Assembly (NCBI GenBank): GCA_018350325.1
Contig: JAEVLN010000051.1
Location: 124,001 to 188,000 of the forward strand
DNA length: 64,000 nucleotides
Direction: 5' to 3'
From: Globodera rostochiensis
Taxonomy: Eukaryota > Nematoda > Chromadorea > Rhabditida > Heteroderidae
The notes under the pieces are model-generated. The model made no database searches, was not told the origin of the DNA, and saw nothing but the letters and a program-made list of their open reading frames with translations. The position numbers and the translations under genes were made by a program. Shown here one piece after another: positions 34,393-45,925 of the stretch (positions are counted from its first letter, which is position 1; every line of letters starts with the position of its first letter).

Positions 34393-35714
34393 TTTTCAAA
34401 AAAAAAAATTCCTCGTGACCCGGCCGGCTCCGCCAACCCCCAAAAAGCTTCAAAAAGTTGCCGTATTTTTGTTTGGTTGCAAATCTCTTAACAAATTGTG
34501 TAAATTTCTGGCCAATTTTCTTAACAAAATGTTGATAAAATTTTCCCAGCGGCGCCGTCGGACCCTCGCGATCCTGTTCTCGAGTAGAACACAAAAATTT
34601 GACCCCAAGATTGATTTTTGGAGAAATTCTTAAAGAAAAATGCAATAAACCCAAAAATAAACCTAAAAACTGCCCCCCCCCCCTCCTCCGAGATGCGTGC
34701 CCAGTTCAACTGTTTTCGATTGGCAACCAAAAAAAGGCTGCGCTTTCTGATCAGTGATTGATCAAAATGAAATAAATTAAATAATGGACACCCCTAAATT
34801 TAGTGTCTGGACAGATTTGCGACTGTACATAAATATCCGGTCTGATCGATGCGCGGCGTCGTCGGCCTTTCTTCGGACAGCATTTTTTGGTTCAGTCGTC
34901 ACGGGGAGATTTGTGTCTTTGAAGTGACCAAAACGAAAGTTTTTGTTGCCCCCCCCCCCATAAAATTCGTTTATTTTAAGCTCGACAAATTCAAAAAATG
35001 TTCTTTTTTTAAGCTCCAACAAAAATTGGTCACTTTTATTTCACTTTCCTCGCCATTCTCGATTGGCTGATCAGAAATTTGGTTGATCACTCACACCAAT
35101 CACTCCCAATGTTCGCTGTTTGTATGCCTTTCGACATTCGTTCCGTCGTTTAATTTATAAGCAAAATAGTCGCCCCACCGCATCAAACACTCCTCTCATT
35201 CATTCATTTATTCGTTCGTTCGTACATTATTTGCGATTGTTTGTTATACTTTAAATGTTTTTTGATACGTTTTAATGAAAGCAAAAAATCGTAAAACGTT
35301 GAAAAAGTGAAGATACCGAGCTTAAAAACAATTTGATTTGATCGGAGAGGCAATGGCACAACAAAATTTGGCGGAATAATTTTCTTTCTTGGGTTGGTTA
35401 AGTGGCATAAATCAACCAAAAAAATTCAATTTCTAATTAAAAATGGTTGAAAAACGCAATTTTATTAAAATTGCAAATTTTGAAAAGGTTTGTCCATCAA
35501 AAATCATTCAATTGGGTAGAGAGCATTTTCGAGAGATTAGACAAAAAGCTCTGAACATATAAAATCATTTTTTGAACGTTTGTCTAAATGTTCTGAGCTT
35601 TTTATTTGACACTTATATATATAATAATTAGTTAATTAATGGCTGTGAGTGAGAACGCTTTCGTCCGTCCGTTTCTGTGCCCTTCCGCCGATTAGCGCGC
35701 ACAGAGAATCGTTC
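34393..35714. other. Non-coding region with a dispersed repeat and a C run
   Basis: At 34480-34720 it carries a phrase order (lost-T 'cttaacaaatt', 'gcaataaacccaaaaat', C run, 'cgtgcccag') resembling 41955-42190 inside the TGFBRAP1-like gene and parts of the MITEs. That suggests a dispersed non-autonomous repeat. The rest is AT-rich with C runs near 34674 and 34951. Confidence 0.45.
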
Positions 35715-36374
35715 TCATCCGTCCACAACTTCTCGTCTAACGTTGGGACTGAAAATAGCGGAGTAATTTTGGTCACATTTTTGCAATGTTTGGGGGGAAA
35801 AGGCAATTACAAAATTGGAAGGAGTTCAGTGAGTAATTCGGGGAAAGTGCTGAAACTTCGGAATCAACTCGACTCACTTCAGCTCCGACATTCGCCTCAA
35901 ATAGCGCGTCTCTTCGCTGCTTCGTATTTCCACCTCCGACATTCGCTTCCCTCTCCGATGGCTTCTCCTTTTGAAGGAGGAGGAGCAAGTGTCACCAAAA
36001 TCATGCCGTCATCATTCAGTCCTCCCAAACTGAGATCACTTCCCCCCCCCCTCAAACCGATTACCCCCCGCCCTCCCGCACCTCCTCCACCGCTGGGGCC
36101 GCCATTCAATGGCCAACCAAACGACCAAAACGAGAAGGGCAAACGCGAAAATGGCCAGGGAGGCGAGCAGCATCAGAAAGCGTTGGTGGTAGGAGGCACA
36201 GCAGGCGGAATGGTCGCATTCAAACGCGAACGGATGCGCCGGGCACGGGGAGGAGGACGAACCCCCCGGGGGATCAATCAAATGTCGTCCAGCGGCACCC
36301 GAGGCGACAAATGTCATTGGCGCAAGCGCAATTGTGACGAGTGAGGGGGAGCAGACGAGGCGAAAGATGGGCAT
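35715..36374 (-). CDS. Putative small single-pass membrane protein
   Basis: Three exons join in phase, 36374-36082, 35967-35878 and 35748-35715, giving 138 aa. An N-terminal signal-like segment (PIFRLVCSPSLVTIALAP) precedes a short Cys-bearing ectodomain (CPAHPFAFECDHSACC). A strong TM helix follows (FLMLLASLAIFAFALLVLVV), then a very basic juxtamembrane part (EWRPQRWRRRSHRRGKR) and an acidic/basic tail (SEVEIRSSEETRYLRRM). Positive-inside topology is as expected for type I. No family recognised. The region is otherwise poly-C/G rich, so the call depends on the splice model, which is phase-consistent with good sites. Confidence 0.5.
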
Positions 36375-39018
36375 GAGAAAGTTGGGCGAATCAGCTAAAC
36401 TGAAGGGGAGGGAAACGGTTTAGCCGATTTACCGAAAAAACTAGTTAAATAGAAATTGAGAGAACGAGGGGAACGGGGGGGGGAATATTCGGCACTTTTT
36501 GGAGTCCGCAATTATAAGACATTGACTGCTTTTCACAACATTACAATTTAGGGGTTTCGGCCTTAAATTTGGGGTTTGTTTGATGCTTGACATACATTGA
36601 GGTGTCTGCAGGTTTGGTGAGCTTTTATCGGAAAGGTAAAACAAACAAACAAAAAAGAATTTGCCACTTTTGGGAAGACGAGGAGTGAATTGAATGCCAC
36701 CGACCGGCGCCTTTGGGTGGGAAAGTCCCCACCCCCCGTCCCATTCCATTCCAATCCATCTTCGTTTTATTGCCAAAGGGCCTTTTGCCCATCAAAGAAC
36801 GGGCAAAAGCTCTCAACCTTTTTGGCACAATCTCAGGGAGATTGCCACCCCCGCCCACCCATCCATCATCCCCCGTCCGCCCGCTTACTTTCACACTCAT
36901 CCCCCCCCCCCCTCCCCCCGCCGGTCTTTGACGGCTTCCCCCCCCCCACCGGCCCGTCACTATTTTTGCTGCTCTCATCAAGGCAATTTCTTCCACAGCA
37001 GCAGCAGGCGGATAATGAATGGATTGGATTGATTGATGATGGCAATAAAAACTTTTTTTAATTAAAGGGATTATTTGTCCGATTGACAGAGTGATGACAC
37101 GACAAATGGTGCACCTATTGGAGGGAGGGGAAGGGAAGGAAAAGCAGCACTAAAATGGGTTATGCCTATACCTATTTTTTTGCGCATGGGCTCTGAAGAG
37201 AGAAGCTCAAAAACAGCCTTTTGGAATAAAGTAAATAAAATTTTAAAATTTTCTCGGTCGGTATACCGAATCGGTAATACCGAAAAATAGCGCGGTATTA
37301 CCGTACCGTGCCGAACACTACTATTTAGGCACTTTTTGGTGTTTTTATCGCTTGAGATTTTTGGTCCTAATATGGCACAGCTAAAGCAAGGCGCTTTGGC
37401 CTCTGCAGTGAATTGCATTTGAATTCAAATCCAATCCAAAAATGTTCATTGTGCCCATAACGACGAAAGACGAATTGGGCAGAGGCGGGACGGGACGAAC
37501 GGAAGTACAATGCCAAAATGGACCAAAATGGCATTGAAATAGCCCAAATGGTGCGGCTGTGTGGTGGGGTTGGCCACCTTTTCAAAGGTGACCGATTGAA
37601 AATTGGTTGGGTAGCTAAACATAAATGGGACGGAGGGGAAGGCGTCCGGCTTTGTTGTCCTTCCCCGGAGATGAGAATGGGCGACGACGGCCGCCGTTGG
37701 TCCCCCCCCCTCCCCCTGCACTGGAAGTGTCGTCAATTAAACTTCCAAAAAGGCATTTTAGCCTCTAAGGCATTTGGGGTCCGCCTTTTTGGGTGGGCGG
37801 AATTGAAGTGCCGACTTTGAAGACGATACATTCACACGTGAAAAGGAAGTTTGTGGGGGGATCGATGTGCCATGGAAGGAAGTCTTTGACCTTTTGGGCG
37901 GGGAGGGGGGATTATTTTAATTCCCGATTTTGTCTTTCCCATTCCCCCCCCCCCCCACATTTTTGTCACAATTTACAAATTTGCATCCATTCGTGCGTCG
38001 GTCAGTATGCTTCTGCAAGTAAATTGAATTGGGCCAAGCGCCGCACAATGTTTTGGACGGACGGACGGATTGGGGGGGGGGGTGTCTTCTTCGTACGGAA
38101 TTGGCTGCGGTTGCTCACTCCTGCCACAATTCCCACACATTTTCTTCCGCTTCATCCCATCCCCCACCCCCCCCCCGTCCATTCACTTAACGAGAATTGA
38201 TATTTGGGCAAACAAAATGTGCCGGAACTAACGCAAAAGAAAAAGTGCCGATTGGCGGGGGGAGGGGGATTTGGCAAAATTCTCAAAAATGCAATTTGAC
38301 GCGACCACTTTTTCCTCCTCTAATTGTTAGAAGAATGGCAAACAAATGTGTCGCAAAAGCAGTAAAACACTCGATCGCGCAAACAAACGCCCCCCCCCCC
38401 CAATTAATCCCCGAAAAACAATTTTTGGGCACCGTCTTGGAAAAGTGCGAGTTTTTTTGCGTCCTGCGGGGGGGGGGGAATCAAATTCCTTGGACTTTTA
38501 AAGAAAGTCATTAACCCACCTTTTGAATTTCTTCTGCTTTTGAGTGCTCTCCAACACAATCCCCCCGGGGGTAAAAGGCTTACTAATTGGCTTAGTAAAA
38601 AGCCTCTCGGGAACAGAGAAAAACGGCCCACAAATTGTTTATCACGCAATGCACTGGGAGAAACGACAAATTACTGCGAAGGCTTCCAACAAAATTTAGT
38701 TCCATTTTAAACAAAAGAAGTCGGTCGCATGAGGGGAGGCTCAGCCCCCAATTCTGCTGGGTTTTGAACTCAATTTGCCAGGGCTTTTTTGGGTGTAACT
38801 TGGAGATTTCAAATGTTCTTGGCTTGTGCCCGACATTGGTTCAACTCATTGAGCTTTCGAAAGAAAATTTCCCAAGTAAAGAGCAGTACAAAAAATGCAT
38901 CAATTTTAATTGGCACATATGAGAAAGTGAGATTCAAATAAAAAAACAGATAAATTTTGATTTAATTAATTATAGTAATATGTCCATTTTTGTTGTTGTT
39001 TGCTGGTCTGATTTGATC
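36375..39018. other. 2.6 kb non-coding, C/G-run-rich region
   Basis: Many C or G runs (near 36475, 36730, 36902, 37705, 37945, 38073, 38170, 38390, 38467) and Pro/Gly-biased spurious ORFs on both strands. A short AT/GGTATACCG inverted patch lies at 37255-37315. No supported gene. Confidence 0.55.
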
Positions 39019-42000
39019 TCAATCAGCGGACATTTTGTTCGTGTCAAAGCATCGCAAATGCGTCAGTTGGCCGTTCAGCGGATGCCACACAAATTCGTCG
39101 TCGGCTTTCAATCGGCGCTCGCAAGTGCCGCATTTTGTTTGTTCGTCAACGCAAAATTTAGTGCCCGTCGTTTTTGTGCCCAAATCGTACGTCGCACGGC
39201 TTCGTTCAATGGCGGCCAACTCGTGACCTGTGTTCAAATTTTTTTGGAGTGTTAGTGGTCCAACTTTTGCGAAATATCGTCGAGTTTAGGCATTTATTAA
39301 TGTAAAATAAAAAAGACCAACGCATTTGGCCCCATTGCACGGCGTTCGTCCGCTGCGCGACATGGCGACGGAGAAAGCTGCACACGAAAGCGGACGAACG
39401 GAGATCGTCCGGCACATTGCGCAACACTGCGGTCGCATCCGTGGCACTGTCCAACAGTACCAAAATGTGCGCGGTATGTGCACGAAATGCCGGGTTGGAG
39501 CTAAAAAAAAGGTTTCAAATCCAATTCGTCTGTTAGACTAAAATAATCCTAAAACCCCCGGGGGGGGGGGGTACGTTAGCCAAGCCAATTTTCGTCCGGA
39601 TTTGTTCTATTCTGCAGCATTTTTGTACCCCGAAAGTCGCAAATGCAACGTCAACATCGTCGTCAACATTTCGGGACTCGGATAGCGCGTGCAGAGGCGT
39701 TGGCCGGCGGAGAAGACGTCCTCCAGTTGATCAACACCGGCACCATTTGTGCCGACAACGACGGCCATCAATCTCTGGAGACAGTCCACCGCGTTATGCT
39801 CCTTAAACATAAATAATTATTTTTGTGTCTCTTTTTTGGAGTTCATCCCGAATAAAAGCAATTTGAATACATTTGCTTCTGCCAAAATGGCTTCGGTGCG
39901 GAATTTGTCGTCTCCAGCAAATGCACCCGACGCCGTCTCGACAGTGAAATAGGCGGAAAAGAGCAGAAAATGGCGCAATTTCTGGCGACATTCGTCCGCC
40001 AACGCCGCAGCAAAATGTTCTCCTCCCTCACGTTGTTGCTTATCCCCAATGTTTTCGCGGATAAAGTGCACGTACAGCTCGAGCAGTTTGTTGTGCAGCG
40101 ACGGAAGGCTCTAAAATAAATTTTAGACCAAAGAAAGGATTGGATGGATGGAAAATGTTACCAAATCAAAAATTCGTGCGTCCAAATAACGCAGCAAGAG
40201 AATGGGCTCGGCGGCATTTTGAAAGAGTTTGACGACCTCTTCAGGCGGACATTTTTCGTTGGGATTGGCCCTTTCCAACGCGTCAATCGCTTCCATGCAA
40301 ATTCGGGCGTTCAGTTGGACAAGCCATGGAAGAGCATTGGCCATTTGCGAGTACTCTTTGACCCTAAAAATGGGTTGATTCCCTTTTCATGTCCCAATTC
40401 CATGCCATCCTCAACCGGAAAAGTGTTGCGCAACATTCGTCCAGTTCGTCCTCGTCCATTCGCCCTCCCCCGTCGTTGGCCACCGTCCGTTCCCATGTCG
40501 CAAATGCCTCGGCCCAACAATGCTTTTGTGCCGCGAGTTTGGCCGCCCATTTTGGCCTCCGCCGTTCGGTAGACAGCCAATGGCGAAATTTGGCACTGTT
40601 CCATTCGGCAACGGCACCATTCCATCGGAGAAGCAGCCCGTCGAAGTCGTCCAAAAAGGCGTAAATGCGGGCCAACGCCTCCGCAACACGCGATCTGAGA
40701 AAGACGGCGTTCTTCCGATCAGATTGGGAGCCTAAACCGTAAAAAATAGAACATTAAATCCGTTTTGGAACGATTCAGTGACCCTGATGGACGATTGGAA
40801 AATGTTTAAATTTGAGAGAAAACAGCCAAATTTGCCCTCTCCATGTGAAAGTTTGGTCCGAGAAAATGCCAATTATATGCACAAACTTTCAAATGGTTCT
40901 GCCCCATTATTATTCGACGTTGGATCGCCGTTTTGATGACGCAGAATCTCCTCAAAGTACTGCTTGACAAATTCCAACGGAATTTCCGGGAAAGTTCCAT
41001 CGGTCGGCAGCGGCGGAGTTTGGTCAGTGGCGCTGACCGGTTCCATGCCGAGTTGGGGCCGTTGAGCGGTGATCAGCGAAAGGAACGCGACGGCACACGC
41101 CGTGCCGTCGATGGTCGCCAAAAGATCGATGCCGTTCAAGAAATCGCCGTGTTGAAGGAACAGAAAGGCTAATTTCTTGCGCAAATGCCTCATTTCCTTA
41201 AAATTGGACCCCCTTTTTGTGGTGCTGAAAAAACAAACCAAAATTTCCTCGTCCGTCGTAAGTAATGCTGCGCTTTTGTGCATCATGCAAAGGGCCCCAT
41301 CGAAATTGCCGTTTTCGATTTGTTCTTCAATCTTAATGTTTTTGCAAAAGTTTAATTGAAAAAATCCAATTATTATTATTATTTTGCGTTTACTTGCACA
41401 ACGGCAGAAACGGAGACGAGTTCGAAGAGTGAGTCGCCGGCAGAGGCGATCAGAATGGTGCCGTCGATGTTTTCCATTTGGCAGGTGATCGCGGTGGATG
41501 TTCGGCCATGAGTCCGTTGCTGATCATCGTCGTCTTCGTCGTGGTCGACCGGAAATGCGAGCGTTTGCAGCAATTGGTGGTCGTCGACGGTGCTGAGAAA
41601 TTTGGGAGCAATTTCTTTTGTCGAGAAAGTCGAAAAAACATTCCGAAACAGAAAAATATAATTAATTTGCGTTTTTTTCTCACCTAAAAATTGAAATTGT
41701 GCCATCCCCGCTGAGAATGTGCAAGAACGGCTCCTTCAGCGCGAGTCCGACGATTGGACTTTGACTGGGCACGGAAATTGGCGGTCGGGGGGAGACGCCT
41801 TGGACATTGACGAACACAACCAACCCGTGGACTCCGCTCAAAGCAAATTCACCCTAAAAAAACCGAACAAATTGGACAGAAGACTTAAAAATTTTCAAAG
41901 TTTTTCGGACCTCTTCCATTCTAAAAAATTATAAAAAAAATATGGCATTTTAAAATTTTTGACGCAAATCTGTTAACAAGTTCCATTAAAATCCAACTTT

Positions 42001-43150
42001 TTGGGGGGAAAATTTTTCTTTTTTTTAAAAAAAATGTAATAAAACCCAAAAATTCACCCTTAAAATCGAACATTTATGAAAAATTGCTTAACAAAAATGG
42101 GTAAAATAAAAAGCAAAAAATGCACCCCTAAAAACCGAATTTCTCTTGAATCAGCCCCCCCTAAAAAAAAAAATCCTAGCTACGCCCTTGCTGTACTTCT
42201 TGACCCCCCCCCCCCCCCCGCCCCAACAAATTTATTTCCCTACCAATCCAAAAGCGCAAATTGCGTGCCGAGCGGTCGCCCCATCGAACAGTTTCAGCGC
42301 TCCGCCGCCTTTGGCCTGAACATTTTGCACATAAAATGCACCCGCGTCCGTCGAATAGCACAAACAGTGCCCACTGAAAGACATTTTGACGACGCGTCCC
42401 GCGGTTGGCACCTTTGCAGTGAATAAAACGATCAGAAAATGATTGATCGATAAATTTTAAATGTCTTTTTGTTACTAAAAATTCAAAAAATAACGCCTTT
42501 TGAAGCTGTGCAACACTTTTTTGCGTTCATTCTGCGCACCTTGCGACCGACGACAAACTCAGCGGACGCGACCTTGCCGACGAGTACAGTCGCTTTCTGC
42601 GAGTGAGCGACTGCCAATTGGACGGCGAAAGGGTCGTCCAAGGTCGGGTGCGAGTTGAGGGCACAACGCGAGACGGCGGCACACAATTCGAAGACCTTAA
42701 CAAAAACAAAAATTGCACAAAAAAACCCTTTTTTGTTTTGTTCGGAAAAAGGTACCCTTAGCTCGTCCTTTGTCTCCAAACCGACGAGCTCATCGCCGAC
42801 GAGCAACAGAATGAGGTCCAGAGCTGAAGCACAGCAAATTTGCGTGATGGGCTCGCGCGATTCCTAAACAAAAATTATTTAATAGAATGCCAACAAAATT
42901 GGCCCAAAACGGGCATTCGTCGGCCTCCAAAATGTGTCCATAAAATGCAGCAAATAAATGTTTGCCATAATCGCAAGTTTAAATTTTTTTTTTTTGTCGT
43001 TTCGGCCTCACCGCTCACTTCTTCACGGCCGAGGCCTTCCAAAGCCGCTTCATTTTCCCAATTGGCGCCGCCTTCCGTGTTGAACACCAAAACGCGTCCG
43101 CGGTCGGTGCCCACCACAAAAGTGCAGCCAAAGCCGGAGAATGCGGAGAC
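39019..43150 (-). CDS. Vps39/TGFBRAP1-family tethering subunit (CORVET-type), 5' end unresolved
   Basis: About fourteen exons run from near 43150 to TGA at 39019-39021. The N-terminal half is a CNH-type beta-propeller: CTFVVGTDRGRVLVF, PITQICCASALDLILLLVGD, AGRVVKMSFSGHCLCYST, GEFALSGVHGLVVFVN. Helical CLC-type repeats follow (HGDFLNGIDLLA, EPILLLRYLDARIFDL). Near the C-terminus ILVLLDSATDATAVLRNVPD and VCSFLRRHVA match the late block of TGFBRAP1. The last exon is a zinc-binding end (KCGTCERRLKADDEF, HLRCF). Such proteins bridge Rab GTPases and the Vps-C core on endosomes. TGFBRAP1 fits better than VPS39, but the two are related. No in-frame ATG is found upstream of 43150; sequence beyond is AT-rich and palindromic. 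Exon boundaries here are approximate. Confidence 0.8.
41940..42190. repeat. Dispersed AT-rich repeat in a TGFBRAP1-like intron
   Basis: Phrases 'caaatctgttaacaa', 'aaaatgcacccctaaaaacc' and 'tcctagctacgccc' recur in order, diverged, at 34480-34720 and partly in 8820-8850, 9700-9740 and 12180-12290. It has a C run at 42206-42219. Probably a remnant of a non-autonomous element. Confidence 0.5.
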
Positions 43151-43889
43151 ATAAACAAACAAAGAATTGCAAATAATTTTAAAAATTCGGCGTATTATGT
43201 ATTTCAATATTGGAATTATTCGAATAATCCTGGGAGGAGTTAGTATTATTTCAAAAAATTATTCTAATTCGAATAATTCTAATATTAAAATACAAAAAGA
43301 CGAAAAACACACCAATTCACCCGACTTTAGGAAGGCGCCTATGCAACGTCTCTTCCGTTCAAACAATTTCAGCGACATTTTATGGAATATTATTTTAACA
43401 CTGACCGTGTTCCTAAAATTAGCTTATGCTTGCAAATAAGTTCTACTCATCATGAGCTTTCGATTGATACCGACTTTGTTTGGGTTGGCTGGGAATGAAG
43501 CAGCTCTTCCCATTTAAATGAAAATTGATTAAATTCAGCGAAAAACAGCAGTAACATGGAGGGGATTCGAAACCTCAACCGTTTTTTTGTTAACAAGCAC
43601 ACAGACCACTAGGCCAAAATTTAAATTTTTTTTGAACGGGGACCCAAAATCGAATCGCTGTGTGTACATTCGGCATTTTTCTGTAAGCCACAATTTCACT
43701 CCTGGCAAAAAAAGATGAGTTAGCAGTGGCCTTCAGCAGACAGGAGGTGCTAATTTGTAAGCGCCGACCCCCTGATCTCGAAATTTCGGGTTTACCAGTC
43801 TCTAATTACCAAGTGGGCATATTTAAACAAAAAAAAAAAAATTTTATTTAAAAAGTTAGAGCACAATCAACTTCTGAGAGTTTTCCACA
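43151..43889. other. AT-rich palindromic patch and a tRNA-like relic between TIPIN and the TGFBRAP1-like gene
   Basis: 43210-43290 contains repeated GAATTATTCGAATAAT-type palindromes. On the minus strand at 43553-43620 there is an A-box-like GGCCTAGTGGTC and a B-box-like GGTTTCGAATCCC, but no acceptor stem forms, so it looks like a decayed tRNA or a tRNA-derived relic. Confidence 0.4.
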
Positions 43890-45331
43890 TCAGAAATCGT
43901 CATCATCAATAACAATTTTTCTCCTCTTCGGCGTCGAGGAAGTCGTTCTTCGAATTCCAACGTCGTCGGAGTCGCTATCCAATTGTGAGCTGACCATTTT
44001 TGAAGGCTCTTCTCCCAAATTGTCGTCCTGAAAGATGGCACAAAATGGCATAAGGCAGGCCTTTTTCGTCCGAATGATCTCAACACTTATGTCACCTCTT
44101 GAACCTGCACAGTTTGATGGACTTCCACGTGTTCTTCCGCACTTTTTGCCCCGCCATTGTCGGGCCGCATTCTCTCAAAGAAATCGTCCAAATCGCCCTC
44201 CCCCTCGGCGTCGTCCACCTCCGCACTTCCGCCGTTCACCGACATTGCCTCAGCCGACGAATCGTTGGCGTCACTTTCATCGTTGCCCTTCTGCCCGTCT
44301 TCGTCGTCCTGTTGATTAAAATATTTTAAACAACTTATTCAAAAAAATGAAAAACGGAATTTGATGCAATCGGAGGGAAACGAACAATCAGAGCTTGTCG
44401 GGGCTAACCCCATTTAAAAGATTTCCAAAAAGCATAAAATTTTGCTCCTTTTCATTTGGTTGGCGAAAATACGTCAAAAAAAACGTTCAAGTTTTACCTT
44501 TTTCTTCTTTTTCTTTCCCTTTCCGGCCTTTTTGCCTTCGCCTTCATCGTCCAAAGGCATTCCGAGGCGCATTCGTCGCATTGCATTCTTAAATTCCAAT
44601 TTCATGTTCGGACATTTCTCCAAAATCAATAATTAAGCATACGAATGAATGAATGAATACCTTCACCACTCGCATATGGCCAAGTCGTTCAAATTTGTAG
44701 AGACAATCGTCAAAAGTCATTGACGGGAACAAATTGTGTGCCCAAAATTCCATTTGGCCGAGCAACACTTCGACTTTCTCGTACTGCAAAACATAACAAA
44801 GGCTTTAGCACATTTTTTTGGACTTCCCCTCCCCCCCCCCCCCCCCGATTTTTGGACAAAAGCGCATAAAAGGAGACATAAAACTAATGTTTAATTTAAT
44901 TTTAATACAAAAAGCTATTTTTGAAATACCGGGTCCATTTGTTCAGGGAATTTGAAGTCGTCAAAAATGGCTTTCAACGCCGGTATGCCCTTTTCAGAAA
45001 GGAGCTCCCGCTCCGTTAGCTTCAGCCTCGGTTTACGGTGGCGCGCCTTCGTTTTCGCCTTTTTTGCCTCTTCCTTTTCCTTTTCGGATATTTCCCAAAC
45101 GGCTTCCAAAATCTTCATTTTCTCTTCTTCGGTCACTAAATTGGCGGAATAAATTTGGTACAAATTAAATGATCGCCGGGGGGGGGAGGAATTTTCCTCT
45201 CCAAAGCAAAAATGGGGCCGCAATTTACCAAACATACTTTCCTTTTCCTTGCCATCACTTTGTAGCTCATCGTCCTCATCAGCAAAATTGTCTAAGAATA
45301 ATTCGTCGTCATCAATGCCATCGAAAGACAT
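43890..45331 (-). CDS. tipin: TIPIN/Swi3/Csm3 replication-fork protection factor
   Basis: Six exons, 45331-45229, 45135-44930, 44783-44661, 44617-44498, 44308-44096 and 44027-43890, give 300 aa. An acidic N-terminus (DGIDDDELFLDNFADEDDE) precedes the Swi3 domain: RLKLTERELLSEKGIPALKA, FDDFKFP, LLGQMEFWAHNLFPSMTFDD, FERLGHMRVVK, KNAMRRMRLG. TIPIN pairs with Timeless at replication forks and supports checkpoint signalling. The C-terminus has Lys-rich, acidic and KRRKIVIDDDDF segments, with an NLS-like KKKKKK. Same strand and upstream of the TGFBRAP1-like gene; divergent from LARP1 across 0.6 kb. Confidence 0.92.
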
Positions 45332-45925
45332 TTTCAGCTCCTAAATTAATAATGAATAGTGTGAAGTTTTTAAAATGGAAGAAATTGCATTTTTTTTTCT
45401 TAATTCTTATTTGGAGAAATAAATAATTTTTAGATTTAAATTCAATAACGTCGTTTGTATGCCAGCAGCGGCGCCCGCTTTTCGGCGGTGGACAAACTTT
45501 TCATAGAGCAGCGCATTTTTCGATTTGCCCGCTCCCGCAAAAACAAAGATTTTTGGCGAACTGTTACTTTCAAATGGATCAATTATTTTCCAAAAATTCA
45601 CCAATATTTTTGTTTGTTTGAGTTTTCGATTTTTTATTTGGATCTGATTAAAACGAAACAAAAACATAATGAAGAATAGCGATTAAGTTGATGCACTTTG
45701 CCCAATTAATCAAATAAAATGCCATAATTCTTTGCTGCGTAAATTAAACGAATTTGCATTCTGTTTTATGTTTTATTCAACAATGATGAGAAAGCAAAAT
45801 ATTTTTGTCTTATCTTACAATTTTCTGTTTTATAGTATTATGTATTTAAAAAAACCGGAATAATTGTGCCAAACTCAGCAAAAAAATCTCATTATCTTAA
45901 AAAAAACAATCGTATTTCGAAAGCG
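45332..45925. promoter_or_regulatory. Divergent upstream region of TIPIN and LARP1
   Basis: 594 bp between divergent starts, AT-rich, no further gene supported. A patch at 45450-45560 is GC-rich and reads open on both strands but has no convincing splice context. Confidence 0.45.

Noticed and set aside
43553..43620. Possible tRNA gene on the minus strand
   Set aside because: A- and B-box-like motifs are present, but the acceptor stem cannot pair and the T-loop has an extra base; at most a relic.
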